From NCBI GenBank assembly GCA_028571685.1, contig CM053143.1, positions 997,501 to 1,061,500 on the forward strand: a stretch of DNA of 64,000 nucleotides, in the 5' to 3' direction. Positions 44,808 through 56,459 of this stretch are shown here, piece after piece; within the stretch, counting starts at the first letter, position 1, and each line of letters opens with the position of its first letter. The DNA is from Heterohyrax brucei (taxonomy: Eukaryota; Chordata; Mammalia; Hyracoidea; Procaviidae). The position numbers were made by a program, and so were the translations under genes. The notes under the pieces were generated by a model. That model saw only the letters and a program-made list of their open reading frames with translations, was not told the DNA's origin and did not search any database.

Positions 44808-47800
44808 TTTTTTTCTTATTTTGATTAAGTATACAATCCAAATTAATTTTGCGTGCCCATGTATCAGCAGCTCCTTTGTTCTCTGTGCTATGTGACAGCA
44901 CACTCCTCCTTTTCGTTCTATGCTTGTCATATCTTCATAAAAATTTCTTGTCCCAGCCTTTCCACCCTCTTCTCGTTCACCTAGAAAGAGACCAATAGGA
45001 CAGCATCCTGTTAATACGTAGAGCCAGAAACTACACACACCGTATGATCATATTGTGTCCCTGAGTCCAGTCCATTTTTGTCTGAAGAGTTGACCTCAGT
45101 GTTTTCTGGACAGGGGAAGCAGCAGGTCCAGGGGCCATGCTCCCAGGGGATTCCTCAGGCTTTTGGACCATCAGTTGTGGTCTTTTAGTAGAGTTCTTGA
45201 GCTGCACCCTTATTTTTCTCATGTTGCCACCGGGACTCAACATTGTGTGCCCTATCACGGTTGTCTTTGGTGGTGGCCAGGCACCATCTCTTTCTGCTCA
45301 AATGTTGATAGAGTCTCTCGTTCATATGGGTTGTTTTGTCTCCCAAGGGCTTTTTACTTCATGTATATGTTGTTCTCAGCAATCATTTGTTCCGGCTGAG
45401 TTGGGACCATTTGATGTACTTCAGATGACAGTCTGCTAGCTTTGAAGTCCCTAGATGCCACTCACCAATATGGAGTGCAGAAGACTTAGCAAGAGGCTAC
45501 CTATGCCGCTTGGCCTCAATGTCCCCTGAGTGCATGGTCCGCAAGCCCTCCACTTGGCTACTCTATCATTGCAACATTGAGTTTCCAGTTTATGGTGAAG
45601 TTCAGTTAAGTTTATCAACTTTATACTGTGTGCTGTCCCTGCTTTTACCTAAACAAATTTCTGTCAGCTGATCTATGACGAACCCTCTCCCTCTCCCTCT
45701 CTCCTCACCCTTGTAACCATCAAACAGTCATTTCTTCTGTATATAAGGCTGTTTTTTCATCCTTGTACCAGGATGCAATATTTGTCCTTTTGCCGCTAAC
45801 TGATTTCACTCACCATAATATCTTTAACTGAAACCAGGTTATGAGATGCTTCCTAAAATCATCTTTGTTTTTATTGTTGGATAGTGTTCCACTGAGTATA
45901 TGTACTATTATTTGTTTATTTATTCATCTGTTGTGGACTGTGTTGTAATAATGACAGCCTTTGTATCTGTAGGGTATATTCCAAGCAGTGGCATTACTGG
46001 ATCAAATGGTATATCTATTTCCAACTTTTTAAAGAAGCATCAAATTGCTTTCCAAAGAGGTTGTACCATTTTGCAATCCCACCAGCAGTGTAGGAGAGTT
46101 CCAATTTCTCCTTGTGTTTTTTGAATCATGAACAACCTCGTTGGAGTGAGATAGTATCTCATGGTAGTTTTGATTTGGAATCCTCTGATAGCTGATGGTC
46201 ATATTTCTTCATGTGACTTTTGGCTACCAGATGTCCTCTTTAGTGAAGTATCTGTCCATCTCCTTTGTCCATTGCTTAATTGGGTTATTTGCCTTTTTGT
46301 TTGTATTTTGCAGTCACTTATAGATTATGGAGATGAGACGTCAGTCCTAAATGTAATTGCCAAATATTTTTTTCCCGTTCTCTAGGTGGTCTTTTAGCTC
46401 TTTGGATAAGCAAAAGTGTTTGCTTCTTAGTAGTACCCATTTATCTATTTTCTCTCCTGTTGATCATATTTTGTCAGGTTTTGAATTCTGTCTAAGCCGT
46501 ATATTAGAACTTCCATTGTTGACCCTATTTTTTCTTGCATGATCCTTATTGTTTTAGAGGTGATGTTTAGGTCTTTGATCCAATTTGAGTTAGTTTTTGT
46601 GTTAGATGTGAGATACGGGTCTTGTTTCAGTTTTTTGCTGAATATCTGGATATCTAATCTAAATATGCTGGATATCTAATTTTGCCAGCCCCATTTGTTA
46701 GAGTCTGTTTTTACCCCAGTTTAAAATCTTAGGCCCTCTGTTGAATATCAACTGTTCATAAGTGATGGCAGTATCTCTGGGGTTTCAACTCTATTCTGTT
46801 GGTCTGTATGCCTTTTTGTAACCAGTATCAGACAGTTTGGACTACTGTGGCAAAGTAATAGGTTGTAAAGTCGGGTAATGTGAGGCCTCAAACTGTGTTC
46901 CTCTTCTTCAGTAGTGCTTTACTTATCTGGGGTTTCTTCCATGTCCAAAGTTGGTGATTTGTTTTTCCATCTCCTTAAAAAAATGACACAAGAGTTTGCA
47001 TTGGGATTGCACTGTATATGTAGATCACTTTGGGTAAAATAGATATTTTCACAATGTTAAGTCTTCCTATCCATGAGCAGCGTAGGTTTCTCCATTTTTA
47101 TAAATCTCTTGGTTTCTTGCAGTAAGGTCTTGTAGATCTCTGTATTAAAAAAAAAAAAAAAAAAAAAAACCCACTGCCAGTGAATTGGGTCAGACTCAAT
47201 CTCTTATTTCTCTAGTTAGATTTTTTCCTAGGTATTTTACCTTCTTGTGGGCTATAACAAATGGTATTGATTTGGCAATTTCTACATTGATGATCTTTTA
47301 TTGGTGTAAAGGAATCCTACTGATGTACTTATGTTTATCTTATATACTGATACTTTGCCAAATTCTTCTGTTAGTCCCAGTAGTTTACTTATGGATTCTT
47401 TAGGATTCTCTGCATATACAATCATATCATCTGCAAATAGGGAGATTTTTACTTCTTTGCTGGTGCAGGTGCCCTTTATTTGTCTTGTCTAATTGCTCTG
47501 GCTAGAACTTCTAGTACAGTGTTGAATAGAAGTGGTGAGAGTGGGCATCCTTGTCGAGTTCTTGTTCTCAAGGGGAATTCTTTTGGTCTCTCTCCATGCA
47601 GGATGATGTAGGTAGCTAGCTTTGCCTAGATGCCCCTTATTGTATAAGGAATTTGCCCTCTATTCCTACACTGCTGAGAATTTTTAGCATGAAGAGGTGT
47701 TGGACTTTGGAGAATGCCCTTACTGCACCAGTTGACAAAATCAGGTGATTCTTACTCTTTGTGCTGTTCGTGTGGTTGATCACAATAATTGTTTTCCTGA

Positions 47801-50800
47801 TGTTGAACCAGCTTTGCATCCCTGATGTGACTCAAACTTGGTCATGGTAAATTATTTTTTTGATATGTTGTTGAATCCTGTTGGCTAGGATTTTGTTGAA
47901 GATTTTTGCATCTAGGTTCATGAGTGATATTGGTGTGTAATTTTCTTTTTTTGTGGGATCTTCCCTGTCTTTGGTATCAGGGTTATACTGGCTTCGTAGA
48001 ATGAATTTCAGAGTTTTTCATCCTTTTCTATGCTGTGAAATAGCCTCAGTAGTATTGGGATTAAGTCGTCTCTAAAAGCTTGGTAGAATTCTCCAGTATA
48101 GCCAGCTGGGCCAGGGACTTTTTAGTTGGTATTTATTTATTTATTATTGTTTAATCTCTTCCTTTGTGATGGGTTTATTAAGTTGTTCTGCTTCTCCTTG
48201 TGATAATTTTGGTAGGTGATATGAATCTAGAAATTTGTCCATTTCCTCGAGGAAATCTTTCAGAGTACAGACTGTCATAGTATTCTGTTATAATACTTTT
48301 CATTTCAGCTGGATCTATTGTGACATCTCTCCTCTCATTTCTTATTCAGGTTATTTGTTTGCTCTTCTGTTTTTCTTTCATAAGTTTAATCAGTGGTTTA
48401 TTAATTTTTTTGATCTTTTCAAAGAACCAACTTTTGGTTTTGTTAAAATTTTGAATTGTTCTTCTATTCTCTAATTCATTTAGTCTGCTCTAATCTTTAT
48501 GATCTGTTTTCTTTTGGTGGCTGAAGGGTTCCTTTGTTGTTCTCTTTCTACTTGTTCAAGTTGTAGGGTTAATTCTTTGGTTTGGGTCCCTCCTTCCATA
48601 TGTGTGCATTTGTAGAAATAAGTTGACCTCTTAGCACTACTTTTGCTGAATCCTCTACATTCAGGTAGGATGTGGTTTCATTCTCATTTGATTGCATAAT
48701 TTTTTTTTTTTTTTAACTTCTGTCTTTGATTTCTTCTATAACCCAGGAATTTTCGAGCAAGGTGTTGTTCAGGTTCCATGAGTGTGAATTTCTACCTGTA
48801 TTTTTTCTGCTGTTGATTTCAACTTTTACGGTTTTATCGTCTGAGAAGATGCTTTCCTATAATAATATTTCAGTGGTTTCGATTTTGTTGAGACTTGCTT
48901 TATGTCCTAACAGATGGTTTATTCTCTAAAATGTTCCATGTGCATTGGAGAAGAAGGTGTACTTATTTGTTGATGGGTAAAATGTTCTGTATGTTTTGAT
49001 GAGGTCTAGTTGGTTAATTGTCACAATAGGATCTTCTGTATCTTTACTGAGCTTTTTTCTGGATGATCTGTCTATTATGGAAAGTGGAATGTTGAAGTCT
49101 CCAGCTATTACGGTGGAGTAACCTGTCTCATTTTTCAGTGTTGTCAGTGTTTGTTCAGTGTATTTGCTCTGGTATTAAGTGTATAAATATTTAATATTGT
49201 TATGTCCTGCTTATGTATTGAAACTTTCAGCAATAAACAGTGGCCATCCTTTTCCAGAATGGTGGATTTTACATTAAAGTCTGTGTTATCTGAGATTAGT
49301 ATTACCGTTTCTGCTCTGTTCTGTATGTTGTTGACTTGGCATATATTTTTCCATCCTTTAATGTTCATTTGAGTTCATCTTTGAGTCTTAGGTGTATTTC
49401 TTGTAAGCACCTTACAGACGGATTACGTCTTTTGATCCTGGATGTCACTCACTGTCTTATTGGAGCATTCAGTCTATTTACCTTCTGTGTAATTATAGAT
49501 GGGTATGTGTTTAGTACTGTCATTTTGATACCTTTATTTTTGTACTGTTGATGTTTTATTTGTTGCTCTTAACATCCTGTTCTGGGTCATTATTCTTTAT
49601 TCATCTTTTTCAGTGTTGGTTTGTGTTTGTTGAGACTCCTATTGTGTTTCTTGTTTTGGTATGTCACATTGTTGTTTTGCTTTGTGACTACCTGTATGAT
49701 CCCCCTTACTATGCTAAGTTTAAAGCAAACTTTAACTTTTGCATATCTGTTTAATTTCCTCTTCATCTGAAAGGGTTATAACTACTATAATATATTCCTC
49801 TTTTTAGTGTGATGATGTCATAGTTTTTGTGATATGGTCACTGTTCCTTTTTTTTAATATTGTAGCTTTGATTGAGCTTTGTAGCTTCCCTAAGTAGGTA
49901 GGATTCTGGATACTGTGTCCTGTGTTGCCTCCTTACATACACACTTAATGGTTTTGTTTTTCTAAGCAAAGAGCTTCTTTCAGTATTTCTTGTAGTTTTG
50001 GTTTGTTTTTTTACAAAGCCTCTAATCTTCTGTTTATCTGTAAATGTCTTCTTTTCATCTTCATATTTTAGAGACAATTTTGCAGGATATATAATTCTTG
50101 GTTACAGGTTTTTCTCCTTTAAGGCTTTAAAGGTGTCATCTCACTGCCTCCTTGCCAACATCATTTCTGCTAAGAAGTCAGACAGAAGCCTACAGGGCTT
50201 CCCTCTGAATGTCAGCTTTGCTTTAAGCTTCACTGCCTTTAAGTGCCTCTGTTTATGTTTCATTTAATTAAGCTTGATTGTAATATGCCTTGGTGTCTTT
50301 CTTTTGTGGTCTAATGTTTGTGGTGTTCGATATGCATCTTGTTAATCTGTGTTCTTTCATAATTTTAGGTAAGTCTTGTGTTAGTAGCTCTACAACAATA
50401 GTGTATTTTCTGGTATCCCTCCAGTTATTCACAGATTATTACTCTTGAATCCCACATGTTTCTTAATGCTTCTTCATTTTTCTTATTTCTCCTTATAAAT
50501 GCTGGGGTCAGTTTCTCTATCTTTAAGCTCACTAAGTCTGACCTCCAGCTCTTCAATTCTACTCTTTTGGCTTTGTATTCAGTTGTCTAATTGTGTAATT
50601 TTATTATTGGTCTCCTGGATTTCAGGTCATTGATATTCCATTAGTTCAGATAACTTGCTTAATTTTTATTTTATTCTACTACATTTTGTTTAATCTCTGG
50701 GAGGGCTATCTGTATAATTCTTTGTACTTGACCTCTGATAGTTTCAGAAAGCCTTCTTCATCTGGGAAGTTTTTTGATTCTTTATTTTGGGACTTTTCCA

Positions 50801-51889
50801 ATGCCGTGGTGGACTGTTTCTATAAATGGTTAGCTATGGCTTGTTGCCTTCATGCCATTTGGAAGCTGTTCTGTTTGTCTGATGTTTCCTTATCAGGAAC
50901 TGGGATGTAGTTCTAAAGAGGGCCGTTGGTCACCAGCCATGTCTGTGTACTCTAGTGACTGGCCATAAGTGGACTCTCTGGGGCAGCAGGCTCTGCCTCC
51001 TGGCTGGCAAAGACAGTGCCCTACTTTTGGAGTCACTAGGGGGCTGTCACTGGATGCTGTGATGTGGATCTGTGAAGGGTGGGGGGATGCTGCTGGGCCA
51101 CTCTGCAGTCATTTATGCAGGTGGTCTTATTTTACAGAGGTACTTTACTGCTAAAGGAGGAGCTGTCCAACAGCTGCCAAAATCCATCAGCACTTCAGGT
51201 GTGGCAGACTCTGCCTTCCAGTGACAGTGTAAGCACCTGGTAGGCCGTCCCCAGATGCTGTGATGTGGTTCAAAATAGGGAGGGGTTAGAACCTTGCTGC
51301 CATCCTGTGCCAGGCCCCACCCATACTTGTAGGCACCACCATCCTAACACAGCTTTTCTGCTGGAGAACCCACTTGTGGCTCTGCCTCCCAGCTAACCCC
51401 AGATAACCAAGATAGTGTCCCACCCAAGCCACCCTGCCTGCTGTGAAACAGCAGAATCAATGGTACAGCTCAGAAACGAGAGGATAGAGGGGTAGGGGTG
51501 CTCTCATCCAGCAGCTGGGCTCTCAGTATGTGGCTATCCCAAGTATAGTCTCTCTGCTATGCTATACACTGTTTACTTAAGCACTGCAGTCCAGTGTATT
51601 TGCTGGCTCATGCCCAGTCCCCACCTGCTTGGTAAAAAGGAAGCCATCAGTACCTGCAATCCTCCCAGATGGTCAGTTGGCACAAACTGGACTCAGCATG
51701 CAGCTCTCTGGTCTTTGAGAGAGGTGGTTACCCTCTTAATGGTGACTGGTCTAATCTTAGAACCCTATGCCAGATCCCAGGGCTCCCCACGTGTCCAGAA
51801 TGCTCTGTTCAGTTATCATTCTAGGCGTTAGTTCTCAAAGGGAATTGAGGAGATATGTGTCTAGTCTGCCAACTTGGCCCCACTCCACC
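44808..51889 (-). mobile_element. L1 element C, near full length, ~7.1 kb, older than B
   Basis: It runs 3' to 5' on +: poly-T at 44808, 3' UTR, ORF2 remains (about 49520 to 45780), ORF1 remains (about 50300 to 49830) and a ~1-kb GC-rich 5' UTR up to 51889. The minus-strand 5' end reads GGGGCCAAGTTGGCAGACTA, like the 'AAGATGGCGGAxTAG' start of mammalian L1s. Recognisable pieces include 'MNIKGWKNICQVN' and 'TILNIYTLN' (49150-49370) and 'NIRKTIIVINHTN' (about 47770-47810). It has far more stops and indels than B. Confidence 0.88.
47147..47200 (-). repeat. SINE 3'-end fragment with 23-A run inside L1-C
   Basis: An A23 run (47147-47169) is followed by 'cccactgccagtgaattggg' and 'tcagactcaa', the antisense SINE 3' end only. 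It interrupts the L1-C sequence between positions that are contiguous in L1-B, so it is an insertion of about 54 bp. Confidence 0.75.
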
Positions 51890-51922
51890 AGAGTGTCATT
51901 TTGTTTTCTTCTGCCTACCACA
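51890..51922 (-). mobile_element. MLT1-like LTR, last piece after the L1 pair
   Basis: 'agagtgtcattttgttttct' then 'tctgcctaccaca' completes the LTR that breaks off at 37906. AGAGT occurs on both sides of the L1 block (37900-37904 and 51890-51894) and may be the core of an eroded target-site duplication. Confidence 0.65.
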
Positions 51923-51928
51923 CCTGGC

Positions 51929-52139
51929 ATGTGCTGAATACTTTATATTTTTTTGTGTATCCCAGCAGCCATTTTGTAGTGGCCCTGAGGTTGAGCCAGG
52001 CAGGAGTAGGGACAGCTTTCTGTCCCTATGAAAAATCTAATAGGCAGGGATTTCTTGGATAATATAGGTATGTCTAGCCTACCTGTGATGTCTAAAACTT
52101 TTAAGATAGAGTATAATACAAAATAAAAATAAGAATCCC
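51929..52139. repeat. ~200-bp direct duplication, copy 1
   Basis: This segment is repeated in the same orientation at 54061-54263. Shared strings include 'attttgtagtggcc', 'ctatgaaaaatctaatagg' (one change), 'ataggtatgtctagcct' and 'aaaacttttaagatagagta'. By eye about 85-90% identical. I do not recognise it as a known repeat family. Homology ends sharply at 'aagaatccc'. Confidence 0.85.
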
Positions 52140-52250
52140 ATTTTATCAGAAGAAATCAAGTCTTGGAAAAGTTGGATAAATTAGTTAAAATCCTAGGAAA
52201 TGAGAGTGCCATGATTTGAACTTTAGAGATCTATTTCACTCTAAAGCCGT
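52140..52250 (-). repeat. ancient MIR fragment
   Basis: 'cccattttatcagaagaaat', 'caagtcttggaaaagttgga' and 'gccatgatttgaacttta' follow the antisense order of MIR. Confidence 0.55.
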
Positions 52251-52824
52251 CTTGCTCTTAAAATCTGTACCATACTGAGCTGTGTATGTATTCCATTATG
52301 TGTGTATAATGAGTGCACACGCACACACACACATACACACTGTTAACTCTGATGTAGTTTTTAAAGTTAATGAAGTTTCAGGGTTATAGTGTAAACAAAA
52401 CTGTGATTAACTTGTGATCATTTTGGGCATGTTGCATTACTTATTATAATGTGCATGTATAGCTCTCCCAAACTTGTATAAATAGCCGTACATTTAGCTG
52501 TTAACTATGGAAAAGTATATTTCTTTTTTATGCTTTAGGCACTCTTTGCATCGTATTTGTTTATCATATTTCAAGATGTGTATTACCTGTTAATAGCCAC
52601 AGTTATTTTTCTTAATTACACTAGTTTAGTATCTACTTTTCTGTGATTTTTGTCTTACAGATATCTCAGTGAAGCAAGCAAAGGGTGTGCTATGTGAATG
52701 TTCACTCAGCCAGTCTGTCAGAAGAGCCCAGATCTGAGTACTGTTTCTGACTCTGGCTTTCCCAAGGCAGTTGCCATTGTGGAAGCATTATTATCTATTC
52801 ATCACCAATTCCTTTTCATTTCAG
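52251..52824 (+). other. GUCY1B1: end of the 35-kb intron, with (CA)n at 52315-52340 and the acceptor
   Basis: It contains a short CA microsatellite with a G and a T interruption. It ends with the pyrimidine-rich acceptor CCTTTTCATTTCAG at 52811-52824. Confidence 0.75.
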
Positions 52825-53022
52825 AACCTTGATGCTCTGCACGACCACCTTGCTACTATCTACCCAGGTATGCGTGCACCTTCCTTCAGGTGCACGGATG
52901 CAGAAAAGGGCAAAGGACTCATTCTGCACTACTACTCAGAGAGAGAAGGGCTTCAGGATATTGTCATTGGCATCATTAAAACTGTAGCTCAGCAAATACA
53001 TGGCACTGAAATTGACATGAAG
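52825..53022 (+). CDS. GUCY1B1: GUCY1B1 coding exon with the heme-ligating His105 (residues 100-165)
   Basis: This 198-bp, 66-codon, phase 0-0 exon encodes [15 protein letters not shown] to [11 protein letters not shown], the functional heart of the H-NOX domain. The sixth codon (52840-52842, CAC) is His105, the proximal heme iron ligand whose bond breaks when NO binds. Tyr135, Ser137 and Arg139 (52930-52944, within HYYSEREG) form the YxSxR motif that holds the heme propionates. Cys122 (52891-52893), a reported S-nitrosation site, is also kept. Splice sites are TTTCAG|AA and AAG|GTAATG. Because the length is a multiple of three, skipping this exon would keep the frame but remove heme binding. 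It is bracketed by a 200-bp direct duplication. Confidence 0.98.
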
Positions 53023-53564
53023 GTAATGATTATACTCGAGACTCTCCTGAACACATATGACATCTAGAGCATTAAAAATGATACTCTTTTCATTTGTCTT
53101 CAGCTGTCTTTGCTCGTGGGCTTTACCAGTGGTGTACATAAGCCATGAAAGTGGAAATAGCGGCACTCTTCTATATTTGGCTTTGGAATGCGTTGCACAG
53201 AATTTGTGTTTTTCCTTGTGGCAGATTTTTCTCCCTAGTTACTCATTGTTTAAGGCAACAAATAAATGAGTTTGTATTCTTAGTGCGCTCAGACTGGCTG
53301 GGAAGTAAGAGGGTATATGACTGGTTGAGCTGTTGGCTTCAGAATACAAAAAACTGGTAGTGTATATAGTCAAAATCTAAGTTAATCTAAGATGCTGTTT
53401 TAGAGATCATTGTTTGTAAACTTACTTTTTCTGTCCCTGAAAATAGTTGAAATGTCACATTTTGTGAACTAAAAGGTTTGTCTTTTTTTTTTTTTTAATG
53501 AAGTGACTTAGGTGAAAGGAGCCAGCTGTAGTACTTTAAAAATTCTCTTCTGTCATTAATACAG
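53023..53564. other. intron, nothing recognised
   Basis: Intron following the His105 exon; donor GTAATG at 53023. Unassigned. Confidence 0.4.
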
Positions 53565-53785
53565 GAGTCTCTGGGTGACACATGCAGTTAAAGACTGGGG
53601 TACTGAGTACTAAGCACAAGGTTGCCATTTCAGACTAACCCAGAGATCTCTCATAAGAAAGGCCTGGTATTGTGCTTCCAGTAGGTGACAGCCTTGAAAA
53701 TCCTGTATGGAATGCAGTTCTGTGTTGCACACACAGGGTTCCATGAGTTAGAATCCATTTGATGGCAACTAACATCAGCAGCAGC
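53565..53785 (+). repeat. afrotherian SINE, long form
   Basis: 'ggagtctctgggtgacacat' head, then 'gaaaggcctggtattgtgct', 'tgaaaatcctgtatggaatg', ending 'ggcaactaacatcagcagca'. Confidence 0.7.
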
Positions 53786-53798
53786 ATTGGTAATACAC

Positions 53799-53953
53799 AT
53801 AACCCTGGTGGCAAAGTGCTTAGCTACTTACCAAAAGGTTGGCAGCTCAAGTCCCACAACTACTGCTTGGAAATCCTACAGGGTAGTTCTGCTCTGTCCT
53901 ATAGGATTGCTGTGAGTTGAAATTGGCTTGAAGGCAGTAAGTTTAGTATTTTT
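53799..53953 (+). repeat. afrotherian tRNA-derived SINE, short form
   Basis: Sense copy, 'cataaccctggtggcaaagt' to 'gaaggcagtaagtttagtat'. Confidence 0.87.
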
Positions 53954-54060
53954 AGGTATAAATCTTAGGGTAGAATGATACTTTCAAAGTGTTGATACAG
54001 CATCTGTGCAGCCGAAAAAACCCCACTGTTTGTCTGTATTGCTACAATCTTCTGATATTT

Positions 54061-54263
54061 ATGTGCTCAGCGTATTTTCTTGTGTACTGCAGCAGCTATT
54101 TTGTAGTGGCCTGAAGTTGAGCCAAGGAGAAATGGGACAGCTTCCTGTCCTTATGAAAAATCTAATAGGTAGGGCTTTCTTGGATACATAGGTATGTCTA
54201 GCCTGCCTGTGAAGTCCAAAACTTTTAAGATAGAGTATAATGCAAAATTAAAATAAGAATCCC
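54061..54263. repeat. ~200-bp direct duplication, copy 2
   Basis: Second copy of the segment at 51929-52139, same orientation, 2.13 kb downstream. It loses homology right after 'aagaatccc', where copy 1 continues into a MIR. Confidence 0.85.
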
Positions 54264-56150
54264 GTATAATTATCTAGTCAAGGCACACTGAATTTTTATG
54301 GTTGTTTTTCCTTCAGGAATTAGTGTCATTGTTCTTCCTCAGCCCTAGTTGGTGACTTCCAGGCACATCATTAGTTTTTCTACAAATGGAAATTAAGACT
54401 ATGTGTAACATACTACAAAAATTCTAGAGATGTTTTAAAAACGTAAACAGTGGATAAGGGATAAACGTTAATCCGTGATTGGGAATGTCAGTGTAACTCA
54501 ATCAAAATATTAAATGCCCCTCATTTTCAGTCTTTTGATTATAACAGTAAACTAATATTTCATGTATGCTGAGTCATCCAAGGGATATATGCATACTCTA
54601 TGTACATTATTGTTTTTGCTTTGTATTTAGCCAAGTGAGCAAGAGTGACATACATAGAAACTTCAGAATAGAACCACAGCATGATCTAGCTTGGAAATGG
54701 CAGTTGCTTATTAGAGTTATTAGAGTCTTAGATGTGAGATGTTGATTGCCTTAGCAGACTACTTATAAAACTCAAGTTGTTATTAACTGTGTGGTTCATT
54801 TTATTTAGATTTTTCTATGACTTTTGTTTATTTAAGTGCTCCAGTGTAGACTTATGAAATCTTTACATTTTTAAATTATTGTTTGCATTAATTTTGTAAA
54901 AGACACCATTTTAACTTCTTGAAGTACCCTTATGTCAACTGCATTCAGTATAACAAGATGAGGGCTGCTGGCTAATATGAAACATAAAAGAAATATTAGT
55001 ATATGTCTTAAAGTGATCCACTAATGAAAAATTAAAAATAAGGAAAGCCTTTAGTTTTGCCAGTTTGATTAAAGCAAAAAAACACAATTGAGGGATTAAA
55101 TCAGTAAAATTGAGGATTCATAGAATTAACTGTTTTAGTCAAAAGGGAAATATAGCAGCGTATCAATATTTGGCCTGAATATTGAAATCAACTCTGTTAT
55201 TTCTATGAGACGTTAGAGGAATCAACCTTACTATAGCACAATTTTAGGATTATGTGCTAAGTGTAGCATAATACAAATATCTGTTGTAATGGTACCGTCG
55301 TTTTGCTATGAGGTAGTATATCTTCAGGTATACAATTATATCCATCATGGTTTATTCTAATTTTGTTTTTCAAGCCTCAGAATGTGAGTCAGTGAACTGA
55401 ACAAAAAAGTAAACATGTGCAACGTTTTGTCTTCATTAAGTTTCAGCTGAAGAAGTTATTCCTTACTTAGGTTGAGCTGCAGCTAAAATAGATTTTTCTT
55501 TTGTAAGAGGGTATCCTGCTTATAAGTTCTTAAATTCAAAAGAAAAAAATATCTTTCTTTTGCCTTAATAAAGTATTTTGCAATTGAATAATTGGGATGG
55601 GATTATTTCCTTGAATTATAGCCAGGCAAGCCAAGTATAAAAGCCAAGCCAAGTGCCGTTGAGCCTTGCATATAATTCTGATGACTTTCTTAGAATGAAT
55701 TTCATAGATTTGAGGTTAAGTCAGAGAGTAGAGATTTTTGAAGTAGGATTTTGATACATATTATCAAGTTATCCTTCAGAAATAGTAATCAAAATACCTT
55801 CTCATTAGTGATGTTTGCGATGCTTCTTTTTCTGTATCTTATTGCAGTTTGGTGTTGTAATTTTACATTCTTGACAATCAATGGATAAAATACAATAGTG
55901 AATTAAAATGACTTCTGTCATTCTCCACCGTCTCTTAAGTGTCATTTTAATGTGACAAGATGAGCCACGTGTGGTTGTGCAAGTAATTCCCTGGCTGAGC
56001 ACACTAAAACAAAGGTGTTTTTTTTTTAATTATGCCAAACAGACCAGAGGGACTACTGGGTACCTTATACCAGATTTGCCAATCAGTCTTCAATTTTCAT
56101 AAATAAATGTCCCAAAATATTTTTATATTTTAGATGTGTATAGTATCACA
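54264..56150. other. intron with one isolated SINE-tail motif
   Basis: About 1.9 kb of AT-rich intron. 55642-55664 holds 'gccaagccaagtgccgttga' plus 'gcc', another short antisense SINE/RTE end, with a partial repeat 'gcaagccaagtataaaa' just before it (55626-55642). Nothing else recognised. Confidence 0.5.
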
Positions 56151-56306
56151 GAAAACCCTGGTGGCATGGTGGTTAAAAGCTATGGCTGCAACCTGAAGGC
56201 TGGTAGTTCAAATCCACCAAGCACTCCTTGGAAACTCTGTGGGGCAGTTCTTTTCTGTCTGTAGGGTGACTATGGGTTGCAATCAACTTGGCAGCAGTGG
56301 GTTTAT
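56151..56306 (+). repeat. afrotherian tRNA-derived SINE, short form
   Basis: Sense copy, 'agaaaaccctggtggcatgg' to 'acttggcagcagtgggttta'. It lies about 150 bp upstream of the next exon. Confidence 0.92.
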
Positions 56307-56459
56307 AGTACCATATGTATGTATAGTACTTGCATATATTAAACTTTGATAATTAAACCCCTAAACAGAACTTTCATGTTGAATTTCTAACGAATTTAAA
56401 ATATTTAAGCTAAATGAAAATGCCAGCAGTTAACCTGATTTCTGTCTTTTGACATCTAG

